DNA of 43,628 nucleotides, from NCBI GenBank assembly GCA_022565695.1, contig JAIUME010000017.1, positions 1-43,628 of the forward strand, in the 5' to 3' direction. The position numbers were made by a program, and so were the translations under genes. Below, piece after piece: positions 25,712 through 32,635 of the stretch. Origin of the DNA: Alcanivorax sp. Its GTDB lineage: Bacteria; Pseudomonadota; Gammaproteobacteria; Pseudomonadales; Alcanivoracaceae. Each line of letters starts with the position of its first letter. Within the stretch, counting starts at the first letter, position 1. The notes beneath the pieces are model-generated. The model saw only the letters and a program-made list of their open reading frames with translations, had not been told where the DNA came from and ran no database searches.

Positions 25712-25870
25712 ATGGTTTCAGGAATGGCTCTGTTAAGTAAGAGGAGGTACACTGGGGCCCCAGTTTGCATGGGTCGTAGATGGCGTCTATCCTGCCATTC
25801 CGGTGTCCAAGATGGGAGGTCGTACAGTGTCCCCGGATATCCAATCGAGAATTATGTTGATATGCCATGA
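25712..25870 (+). CDS. possible 52-aa small ORF upstream of the third GT
   Basis: The frame ends with TGA at 25868-25870, overlapping the next GT start as ATGA. The product (MVSGMALLSKRRYTGAPVCM, then GRRWRLSCHSGVQDGRSYSV) is basic and unrecognised. The interval also holds a perfect 14-base palindrome, ACTGGGGCCCCAGT, at 25751-25764. It could be a decayed gene end or a real small gene. Confidence 0.25.
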   Translation: MVSGMALLSKRRYTGAPVCMGRRWRLSCHSGVQDGRSYSVPGYPIENYVDMP

Positions 25871-26973
25871 AAAAACGTGTGTGTATGCTTATTACTGACG
25901 CGGTCTCCTTCAATGTATTATGCCGTGGGCAACTTGAGTTTTTTCGTGATAATTATGATGTTGATCTTACTCTGGTTTGTGGAGGATCTATCATTGAGCG
26001 GGATATTCTAAAGGAGAGATCTGTTGGGAAGGTTGTTTATATTCCCTTTCGTCGCCAACCTGCTCTTTTTCATGACTTCTGGTGTCTTTTGAGGCTTTTA
26101 TTGTTCTTTTTATTTAATCGCTTCGATGTGATTGTTTATTCAACGCCGAAAGTCATGCTTCTTGCAGCAGTTGCGTCTTTCTGCACACTTCAAAGAAAGA
26201 GAATATCCGTTATTAGGGGAAGAGTTTATGAGGACTTTTTGGGATTGAAAAGAAAGTTTTACATTTTGTTGGACAAAATTGTGATCTGCCTTTCCACCGA
26301 CAATGTGTCTATATCTGGCTCACTAAGGAAGGCATATATTGATGATGGGTTCAATGGTTGTGATATTTCCGTTCTCGGTATGGGCTCATCGAATGGTGTC
26401 GATTTAGATAGGTTTTGCATCTCCGAGAGTTCCAAGAAGAAGCGGGACGGGTTTGTGGTTGGGGTAGTTGGGCGGATTTGTAAAGATAAAGGCATTGAAC
26501 AAATTGAAGAAGTTATAAGTTACGTTAAGTCTAAAAGGCCAGATATTGATTTTATCTTTGTAGGCTCTATCGACGATGAGGCTGGCTCCACTGTGATCAG
26601 ACGATTGCTAGCGGGTGGTCTTGCCACTCATATCCCTCATACATCAAATATCCAAGAACTTTTTGCATCATTTGATCTTCATCTTTTTCTGAGTCACCGC
26701 GAGGGGTTTGGCAATGTGGCCATTGAGGCTGCTGCTTGTTCGATACCTACCTTTGCCTTTGATGTGGTAGGAGTGCGAGATAGTGTCAGAGATGGAGTTT
26801 CGGGAATAGTATTTGATTTTCTTGATTCTAATCGAGTCTCAGAAGCTATCCTTGAATATGCTGATGACCCTCATAGGTTTGGAGCTCGGTTCGTGAATGC
26901 TAGAAAATGGGCGGCAGAAAATTTCGAACAGAAGGCTGTATGGAAAGGGTATCTCGATTTTTATCTCCGGTAG
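25867..26973 (+). CDS. glycosyltransferase, GT4 family
   Basis: A 368-aa GT-B enzyme. The N-terminal half opens KKRVCMLITDAVSFNVLCRGQ. The C-terminal domain has VGVVGRICKDKGIEQIEEVI, DIDFIFVGSIDDEAG, and LFLSHREGFGNVAIEAAACSIPTFAFDVVGVRDSV, with the conserved EGFGNVAIEA donor site. It resembles GTs of the WbpX/TuaC-like group by overall shape only. The sugar added is unknown. It is the last gene of the AT-rich island. The 417 bases downstream have no recognised gene. Confidence 0.87.
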   Translation: MKKRVCMLITDAVSFNVLCRGQLEFFRDNYDVDLTLVCGGSIIERDILKERSVGKVVYIPFRRQPALFHDFWCLLRLLLFFLFNRFDVIVYSTPKVMLLAAVASFCTLQRKRISVIRGRVYEDFLGLKRKFYILLDKIVICLSTDNVSISGSLRKAYIDDGFNGCDISVLGMGSSNGVDLDRFCISESSKKKRDGFVVGVVGRICKDKGIEQIEEVISYVKSKRPDIDFIFVGSIDDEAGSTVIRRLLAGGLATHIPHTSNIQELFASFDLHLFLSHREGFGNVAIEAAACSIPTFAFDVVGVRDSVRDGVSGIVFDFLDSNRVSEAILEYADDPHRFGARFVNARKWAAENFEQKAVWKGYLDFYLR

Positions 26974-27390
26974 AATTATTTCTATAATCTGATGAATTAC
27001 TGTGGGGAGCCCAATCGACTATTAAATACTCTATGGATACATGCCCTTCCTTCCTCCGTCGCTAGTACTATATGCCGGAAGTAAGACGTGCATTTTTTCA
27101 TTGGGTGCATCAGATTAAGAAGGATAAGGAATTTAGGATGATGAAGATTCATGCCGATAGCAATGGCTGCGGTAAAGGAAGGAGGTTTCTGAAAAATGAA
27201 AGGTGGTGATAGAAGGTTGTTCGTTAGCTGCACAGGACTGCCCTAAATAGGTTTTTTGGGTTGGTTAATGTGCTTAGAAGGGCCATGAACCTCTTCGACC
27301 CTTGATCAAGCATTTGTAGGTCTTGTACCGCACATCGCGGGATGGTTCTTGATGAGCTAGCGGGTAAAGGCTGCCGGTGGAGGTAATGCG
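26974..27390. other. gap at the right edge of the AT-rich island
   Basis: No convincing gene. The sequence is AT-rich to about 27240 and becomes mixed thereafter, with scattered short frames full of stops. It may be decayed coding DNA left by island exchange. The last bases (GGAGGTAATGCG before ATG 27391) are the ribosome site of the acetyltransferase. Confidence 0.5.
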
Positions 27391-28026
27391 ATGAGCAATA
27401 TCAATGGGAAGTTGGGCCCGTTAGCGATCCTGGGCGCAAGCGGCCATGGCAAGGTAGTCGCTGACTGCGCAGAAAGCTGTGGCTGGGATGAGGTGGTCTT
27501 TTTTGATGACCGCTGGCCCGAATGCTGTATCAATAGCCACTGGCCGGTAGTGGGTGATACGGCGGCCTTATTGGCTAGCGCTGGCGACTATCAAGGTGTG
27601 CTGGTTGCCATCGGTGATAATGCGGCGCGGGCGCAGAAGCTGGCCTTGTTGCGCGATGCCGGGCTGCCACTGACGACATTGATCCACCCGGCAGCGACGG
27701 TCAGCGAATATGCGACCATTGGTCCCGGAACAGTAGTATTCGCTGGTGCGGTGGTGAATGTGGATGCGCGGCTTGGCGTGGGCTGCATCATCAATACCGG
27801 GGCCACGGTAGATCATGACTGCCAACTGGGTGATGCAGTGCATATCAGCCCTGGTGCGCATCTGGCCGGTGGTGTGCAGGTAGGCCGCCAGGCATGGATT
27901 GGTATTGGTGCATCCGTAAAGCAGCAGATCGTGATTGGCGCACATGCCATGGTCGGCGCCGGGGCGGCAGTGGTCGATAATGTAGCGGAAGGTGCTCTCG
28001 TGGTCGGAGTGCCTGCTAAATCCTGA
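27391..28026 (+). CDS. PglD/NeuD-type sugar acetyltransferase
   Basis: A 211-aa left-handed beta-helix acyltransferase. The N-terminal Rossmann-like part begins LAILGASGHGKVVADCAE and binds the UDP-amino sugar. Hexapeptide repeats run from about residue 105 to the end (IGPGTVVFAGAVVNVDA, GVGCIINTGATVDHDCQLGD, VHISPGAHLAGGVQVGRQAWIG). The catalytic His lies in TVDHDC. PglD acetylates the UDP-4-amino sugar made by PglE-type aminotransferases in the bacillosamine pathway. A plausible partner aminotransferase and sugar transferase lie at 1.7-3.6 kb. GGAGG gives a strong ribosome site. GC returns to the chromosomal level here. Confidence 0.9.
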   Translation: MSNINGKLGPLAILGASGHGKVVADCAESCGWDEVVFFDDRWPECCINSHWPVVGDTAALLASAGDYQGVLVAIGDNAARAQKLALLRDAGLPLTTLIHPAATVSEYATIGPGTVVFAGAVVNVDARLGVGCIINTGATVDHDCQLGDAVHISPGAHLAGGVQVGRQAWIGIGASVKQQIVIGAHAMVGAGAAVVDNVAEGALVVGVPAKS

Positions 28027-28035
28027 GGACACACC

Positions 28036-28926
28036 ATGCAACCACAAGACCTGAGCTTCGACAGCCACGGCATCACCTGCCGGGGTTACTTTTACACCGG
28101 CGTGGGTCAGGGCCCGCGCCCCTGCATCATCATGGGCCATGGGTTTGCCGCCACACGGGACTGCGGCCTGGCGCCGTTTGCCGAGGCGTTTGCGGCTGCG
28201 GGCTACAGTGTTTTTGTTTTTGATTACCGTCATTTCGGTGCCAGTGGCGGTGAGCCGCGCCAGGTGCTGGTGCCGGCGCGGGAGGTCGAGGACTGGTTGG
28301 CGGCGCTGGCCTTTGTGCGTGGGCTGGCGGGTGTTCGGTCGGATGCGATCTGTCTGTGGGGCACGTCGTTTGGTGGTGGCCTTGTGACGGTGGCGGCGGC
28401 CCGTGACGGCAATGTACAGGCGGTGATTGCCCAGTGTCCGATGATGGATGGCCTGGCGTCGGTGCAGGCCGCGTTAGGTTATGGCGGGTTGTGGCAGGTG
28501 CTGCGGCTCAGTGCCCATGGGGCGGTGGATACGGTGCGCGGCCTGGTGGGGGCGTCGCCGCATTATGTTGCTTCTGCCGGCAAGCCGGGGGAGGTGGCGG
28601 CTATGACCGCGCATGACTGTTATGACGGCTACACCGCGCTGTTGCCGCCGGGGGTGCCGAACAAGGTGGCGGCGCGTTTCGCGGCAACGCTGATGTTGTT
28701 CCGCCCGGTACGGGTGGCGGCGCAGGTGCGTTGCCCGGCGTTGCTGTTGTTGTGTGAGACGGACACGGTGGCGCCGGTGGCGGCGGCAGAGAAGGCGGCG
28801 GCGCGTATGCCGCAGGCGGAGGTGCGGCGGTATCCGGTGGGGCATTTTGATATTTATCAGGGGGAGGCGCGGGCGCAGAGTTTGCGGGATCAGTTGGAAT
28901 TTTTGGGGCGGCATTTAGGGGGGTGA
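28036..28926 (+). CDS. alpha/beta hydrolase
   Basis: A 296-aa serine hydrolase of the alpha/beta fold, soluble and without signal peptide. GHGFAATRDCGL is the oxyanion-hole HG region. The nucleophile elbow is GTSFGG at about residues 115-120, the acid is in CETDTVAP near 240, and the histidine is in GHFDIY near 275. It lies 9 bases after the acetyltransferase and is probably co-transcribed. Substrate is unknown. A role in removing acyl groups from the polymer is possible but unsupported. It ends at a REP doublet. Confidence 0.85.
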   Translation: MQPQDLSFDSHGITCRGYFYTGVGQGPRPCIIMGHGFAATRDCGLAPFAEAFAAAGYSVFVFDYRHFGASGGEPRQVLVPAREVEDWLAALAFVRGLAGVRSDAICLWGTSFGGGLVTVAAARDGNVQAVIAQCPMMDGLASVQAALGYGGLWQVLRLSAHGAVDTVRGLVGASPHYVASAGKPGEVAAMTAHDCYDGYTALLPPGVPNKVAARFAATLMLFRPVRVAAQVRCPALLLLCETDTVAPVAAAEKAAARMPQAEVRRYPVGHFDIYQGEARAQSLRDQLEFLGRHLGG

Positions 28927-28969
28927 AGGTGTTGGGGGGTGTTTGGAGGTGTCAGGGCGTTGGGGAGTT

Positions 28970-29048
28970 GGTGCGCTTCGCCATGCTCAGCACACCCTAC
29001 GTTTTATCGGAGCATCGGTAGGGTGTGCTGAGCGCAGCGAAGCGCACC
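28970..29048. repeat. REP doublet, GTAG ends inward
   Basis: Inverted copies lie at 28970-29000 (CATG loop) and 29018-29048, separated by a 17-base spacer (GTTTTATCGGAGCATCG) that departs from the usual spacer. A G-rich tail with several GGGG runs lies on the left (28918-28969), and an octamer array lies on the right. Confidence 0.88.
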
Positions 29049-29112
29049 AGCGCACCAGCGCACCAGCACACCAGCACACCAGCACACCAGCACACCAGCA
29101 CACCAGCACACC
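29041..29112. repeat. nine tandem octamers continuing the REP end
   Basis: Three AGCGCACC units, the first being the REP terminus itself, are followed by six AGCACACC units with no interruption. The array is a variable-number candidate generated from the last eight bases of the REP. Confidence 0.9.
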
Positions 29113-29217
29113 GGCTCATGCTCCACGCCTTGCGACATTGGCTGACACGGATTTCAGTCGGGGCTTACAGCCTGTTAGTACGGAAACAGCCAGACTCGTC
29201 CTGATGAGCGAAAAGAG

Positions 29218-29237
29218 TTGTTGTCGGTTGACAACAA
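29218..29237. promoter_or_regulatory. 8-bp perfect inverted repeat overlapping a TTGACA box
   Basis: TTGTTGTC at 29218-29225 and GACAACAA at 29230-29237 flank GGTT. TTGACA at 29228-29233 overlaps the right arm. No good -10 box at the right spacing was seen. It lies 34 bases before the TTG start of the small toxin-like gene and is a good candidate for an autoregulatory operator. Confidence 0.5.
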
Positions 29238-29270
29238 TCGAATATTCATTCACGCTTCAGGGAGGTCGGC

Positions 29271-29531
29271 TTGGCAAGGAAGAAGCATCCCCGTGCTGCG
29301 ATCGAGGAAGCAGTGCGTTATGCGGAAAAGAACGGCTGGCGTGTTGTCCCGGCAGGAAAAAGCGCGCATGCATGGGCAATTCTGGAATGCCCCGCATACA
29401 GCAAAGCATGTCGCTGCGGCGTTTTTTGCCGCAACAGTATTTGGTCTACTCCTCGCGATGCCGATATCCATGCCAACGCTATCAGGCGCTGGGTGAAGCG
29501 ATGTATTTATTTTGGTGGTGGCGATGGCTGA
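29271..29531 (+). CDS. small HicA-like protein (putative toxin)
   Basis: An 86-aa protein beginning MARKKHPRAAIEEAVRYAEK and continuing NGWRVVPAGKSAHAWAILEC, then CRCGVFCRNSIWSTPRDADI and HANAIRRWVKRC. The first half has the helix-strand pattern and a (G)xSxHxW element reminiscent of the HicA GSH motif. The Cys-rich middle (four Cys within 16 residues) is distinctive. Similar small proteins are usually annotated hypothetical beside a gene like the next one. The start is TTG 29271, with GGGAGG 5 bases upstream, strongly supported. It overlaps the next gene by 8 bases. Confidence 0.7.
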   Translation: MARKKHPRAAIEEAVRYAEKNGWRVVPAGKSAHAWAILECPAYSKACRCGVFCRNSIWSTPRDADIHANAIRRWVKRCIYFGGGDG

Positions 29532-30120
29532 GTCTTATGAATTTGAACTGCACTGCGCTCTGCCAGATGCTGGTGGCGATGCAGAGACGTGGCTGGATGC
29601 GTTGTTCGAGGCTGGCTGCGATGATGCTCTTGTGGGTATAGCCGTGCCTGGACATGTCGCACTGTCGTTTACTCGTGAGGGGGGGGAGGCCATGTCGGTG
29701 CTCTTGTCCGCCGTTTCCGACGTGCAGCGCGCTATTCCCGGCGCGCTTCTTGTCAGTGCGGCACCAGACCTGCTCAACCTGGCGGAGGTGGCCACCGTGC
29801 TCACTGACCACGGGGCGCCCATCACGCGGCAGGCAATGCGCAAGTATGCGTCCGGCGAAGCAAAGAAGCGCGCCGCTCCGTTTCCGGCCCCAGGCGTATC
29901 CGGCGGCACCCCGCTTTGGCATTTGGACGATGTTTTGGGTTGGATGCTCGCTGAACGTAAACTACCCTTGACGCCTGCGCTGTCCGTATTGCACCGCCTC
30001 GCTCGTGCTACGAAAGCACTCAATGCAACTTGTGAATACCGTCGGGCTTGCTCCCAGTCGCCTGAGTTGGTGGCGGCGGCAGAGCGCGAAGGTGCCGGGA
30101 TAAACCATCATGCATTTTGA
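29524..30120 (+). CDS. partner of the small HicA-like protein (putative antitoxin)
   Basis: A 198-aa protein from ATG 29524. The N-terminal domain (YEFELHCALPDAGGDAETWL, then EAGCDDALVGIAVPGHVALS) has a compact alpha/beta look. A central LNLAEVATVLTDHGAPITRQAMRKYA segment could be a helix-turn-helix, and PLWHLDDVLGWML follows. The tail after about residue 165 is unlike the rest and ends inside the DHH gene (11-base overlap). DNA binding plus a coupled upstream small protein fit an antitoxin or regulator role, by inference. I do not know a characterised homologue. Confidence 0.65.
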   Translation: MAESYEFELHCALPDAGGDAETWLDALFEAGCDDALVGIAVPGHVALSFTREGGEAMSVLLSAVSDVQRAIPGALLVSAAPDLLNLAEVATVLTDHGAPITRQAMRKYASGEAKKRAAPFPAPGVSGGTPLWHLDDVLGWMLAERKLPLTPALSVLHRLARATKALNATCEYRRACSQSPELVAAAEREGAGINHHAF

Positions 30121-31090
30121 CGTATTCAACGGCGACGCCGACGGTCTCTGCGCTCTGGTGCAGTTGCGTCTGGCCGAGCCCAAAGCCAGCACCCTGGTAA
30201 CGGGTGTGAAACGCGATATCGCGCTGCTGGACCGGGTGCCGGTGGACCAGGCAACCGGGGTGACGGTGCTGGATGTGAACTTCGGCAGTAACCGCGATGC
30301 GGTGCTGGCGCTGCTGGCGCGGGATGTGCCGTTGTTCTATGCCGATCATCACAACCCGGGCGGTGATCTGCCTGTGCACCCCCGCTTTACGGCGATGATC
30401 GAGACGGAGGCCACGATTTGCACCAGTCTGCTGATTGATCGGCATCTGGGCGGTGCCTATGCAGCCTGGGCTACCGCGGCGGCCTTTGGTGACAACATGC
30501 GGGCGGTGGCGTTGGCCCGGTGTGAGGCGGCGGGCTACAGTGCGGCGGAAACAGAACGCCTGGAGATGCTGGGGGTCTGCCTGAACTACAATGGCTACGG
30601 CGCCAGCGTGGCGGATCTGCATTTTGATCCGGCGGTGCTGTTCCGTGACATGGTGGGCTATGCGTCGCCCTTTGAGTTCATGGTGGGGGCGCGGGACACC
30701 TGGCAGCAGCTGGAGCAGGGCTATCAGGCGGACATGGCCCGTGGTCTGGAGACGGCGCCGTTTTACCAGGACGACCATGTGGCGGTAATCTGCCTGCCAG
30801 ACGCCGCCTGGGCGCGGCGGGTGAACGGGGTCATGGGCAATGCCCTGGCCAATCGGGCGCCGGGCCGGGCCCATGCGGTGGTGACGCACACGGCTTCCGG
30901 CGGCTCTGAGGGCGCTGGTAATCTGGCCGTGAGCATCCGGGCGCCGCTGGAAAAGCCCGAGGGGGCCGACCTGCTGGCGAAGCAGTTCGCCACCGGCGGT
31001 GGGCGCAAGGGCGCTGCGGGCATCAATGTGCTGCCGGCAGATCAACTGGATGTATTCGTCAGCGCGATGCGCGACGCTTGGCGTGATTGA
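30110..31090 (+). CDS. DHH-family phosphoesterase
   Basis: A 326-aa DHH/DHHA1 protein. The metal-binding motifs are FNGDADGLCAL at residues 6-16, VLDVNFG near 55 and the signature YADHHN near 82-87. The C-terminal DHHA1 domain ends GGGRKGAAGI. Relatives include oligoribonuclease/pAp phosphatase NrnA and cyclic-dinucleotide phosphodiesterases. The substrate here cannot be assigned. The start lies inside the preceding gene's end, so the two are translationally linked. If it acts on pAp, it would help a sulfotransferase pathway that produces pAp. That is speculation. Confidence 0.85.
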   Translation: MHFDVFNGDADGLCALVQLRLAEPKASTLVTGVKRDIALLDRVPVDQATGVTVLDVNFGSNRDAVLALLARDVPLFYADHHNPGGDLPVHPRFTAMIETEATICTSLLIDRHLGGAYAAWATAAAFGDNMRAVALARCEAAGYSAAETERLEMLGVCLNYNGYGASVADLHFDPAVLFRDMVGYASPFEFMVGARDTWQQLEQGYQADMARGLETAPFYQDDHVAVICLPDAAWARRVNGVMGNALANRAPGRAHAVVTHTASGGSEGAGNLAVSIRAPLEKPEGADLLAKQFATGGGRKGAAGINVLPADQLDVFVSAMRDAWRD

Positions 31091-31099
31091 TTTTGTAGG

Positions 31100-31124
31100 G
31101 ATAATCGGATATTTTTCGATTATC
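31100..31124. promoter_or_regulatory. inverted repeat upstream of abiE
   Basis: GATAATCG at 31100-31107 and CGATTATC at 31117-31124 are perfect reverse complements with a 9-base AT-rich spacer, about 37 bases before the abiEi start. AbiEi-type antitoxins repress their own promoter through inverted repeats, so this is the likely operator. Confidence 0.6.
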
Positions 31125-31160
31125 TATACAAATATGTGAGTCTCTGATGTTGGATGTCTG

Positions 31161-31805
31161 GTGCTGGAAACCCAACTAGCCCGCTTTGGCGCGGTACCCT
31201 TCGGGCATAGTGCCTTGCTGCCTCTGCTGGAGGGCTATCAGCGCCCGAATGACAAGATTGCCCAGTGGTTACGGCAAGAGGTGCTGGTATCACTCAAGCG
31301 TGGCCTCTATGTGGTCGGGCCCGCGTGGCGGCGAGGTGAGCTGTCCTTGCCTCTGGTTGCCAATCGTTTGTACGGGCCGTCCTGTGTATCCCTTGATTAT
31401 GCGTTGTCATGGCACGGTCTTATCCCGGAACGGGTGCATGTGCTGACGTCGGTCTGCATGCGTCGCGGCCGGGTGTTTGATAACTCGCTGGGGCGTTTTT
31501 CCTATGTGACGCTGCCCGCGAGCCTCTTCCCGGTAGGCGTGGTGCAAGAGGTTGTTTCCAGTGAGCAACATTTCCTGATAGCCAGCCCGGCCAAAGCCTT
31601 GTGTGACAAAGTGGTCCTGACCCGCCATCTCCAGGTAGCGGGGATGAGTGGTATGCAGCGGTTTCTGTTTGAGGATTTGCGACTGGATGAGGCGATGCTC
31701 ACGGAGGTGGTGCTGGATTGGTCCGTGCTTGAGCATTACGCGGCCTCTGGCCACAAGCCCCGCCAGATGCGGGCGCTCTTGAAGGTGCTGGAGGCGATGC
31801 GATGA
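31161..31805 (+). CDS. abiEi: AbiEi-type antitoxin (type IV toxin-antitoxin)
   Basis: A 214-aa protein with an N-terminal winged helix (NDKIAQWLRQEVLVSLKRGLYVVGP) and an AbiEi-like C-terminal domain (SCVSLDYALSWHGLIPERVHVLTS, then PAKALCDKVVLTR). AbiEi represses the operon and counteracts AbiEii without contacting it. GTG at 31161 is the only suitable in-frame start near the inverted repeat. It overlaps abiEii by four bases (ATGA). The pair is a phage-defence abortive infection system. Confidence 0.85.
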   Translation: MLETQLARFGAVPFGHSALLPLLEGYQRPNDKIAQWLRQEVLVSLKRGLYVVGPAWRRGELSLPLVANRLYGPSCVSLDYALSWHGLIPERVHVLTSVCMRRGRVFDNSLGRFSYVTLPASLFPVGVVQEVVSSEQHFLIASPAKALCDKVVLTRHLQVAGMSGMQRFLFEDLRLDEAMLTEVVLDWSVLEHYAASGHKPRQMRALLKVLEAMR

Positions 31806-32635
31806 ATGTCATTGAGCAGATGCTGGCACGCTATCCCGCAGAAGAGCGCCGTCATGCGATGCGCGAAGTGATGCAGGAGATCGCACTGGCCGGGCTGCAG
31901 CGCGCCGGTTTTTTTGATCGAGCGGCGTTTTATGGTGGCACCTGCTTGCGTATTTTTCATGGCTTGCCGCGTTTTTCGGAAGATCTGGATTTCTCGTTGC
32001 TGAAAAGCGAGGACGGTTTTTCATTGAAGCCCTATTTTCGCGCACTCAGCGAAGAGTTTGCGGCGTTCGGTTTCGAGGTGCAGATCACGCAAAGGGAAAA
32101 GGCTGCGCCCTCTGCTGTGGTCTCTGCGTTCCTGAAAGAAAACACCAGCATCTATGATGTCCAGGTAGCGGGTCAGCGTTTACTGAAGATCAAGTTCGAG
32201 GTAGATACTGACCCTCCTGGCGGCTTTGCAACGGAGGAAAAGTTGCTGGTGCAGCCTTACTCTTTTTATGTGAAGTGTTATGCGCTGCCGGATTTGTACG
32301 CGGGGAAAGTGCATGCGCTACTGTTCCGGCGTTGGAAAAGTCGGGTCAAGGGGCGCGACTGGTTTGACTTCGAGTGGTATGTGCGGCACGCCACGCCACT
32401 CAATCTGAAGCATCTGGAAATACGTGCCCGGCAGAGTGGGGATTGGCAGGGTGGGGTGTTGGATCAGACGGGCTTTCGGGACATGTTGGAAGCACGTATT
32501 CAAACTCTGGATATAGACGCGGCGCGTCTTGACGTGCAGCCTTTTTTGCGCACTCCCGCGCAGCTGGATATCTGGTCCCGTGAATATTTTCTGGATTTGC
32601 TTGATAGGGTGGTATTTTGTGAGGCAACGCGGTGA
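31802..32635 (+). CDS. abiEii: AbiEii-type nucleotidyltransferase toxin
   Basis: A 277-aa DNA polymerase beta-like nucleotidyltransferase. The signature FYGGTCLRIFHGLPRFSEDLDFSL at about residues 43-66 gives the GGTxLR and DxDF motifs. The motif III and IV region includes LPDLYAGKVHALLFRRWKSRVKGRDWFDF near 175-205, with the conserved Lys and Asp-rich turn. AbiEii toxins block growth of infected cells by nucleotidyl transfer to tRNA in studied relatives. The stop overlaps the GTG start of the following permease (GTGA), which ties a defence module to a metabolic gene. Confidence 0.88.
   Translation: MNVIEQMLARYPAEERRHAMREVMQEIALAGLQRAGFFDRAAFYGGTCLRIFHGLPRFSEDLDFSLLKSEDGFSLKPYFRALSEEFAAFGFEVQITQREKAAPSAVVSAFLKENTSIYDVQVAGQRLLKIKFEVDTDPPGGFATEEKLLVQPYSFYVKCYALPDLYAGKVHALLFRRWKSRVKGRDWFDFEWYVRHATPLNLKHLEIRARQSGDWQGGVLDQTGFRDMLEARIQTLDIDAARLDVQPFLRTPAQLDIWSREYFLDLLDRVVFCEATR

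Noticed and set aside
29041-29112. CRISPR array
   Set aside because: Units of 8 bases without spacers are a microsatellite, not repeat-spacer units, and no cas genes are present.
28943-29641. 232-codon frame across the REP, octamers and small toxin-like gene
   Set aside because: It reads through repeats in a different frame from the well-supported TTG-started gene at 29271.
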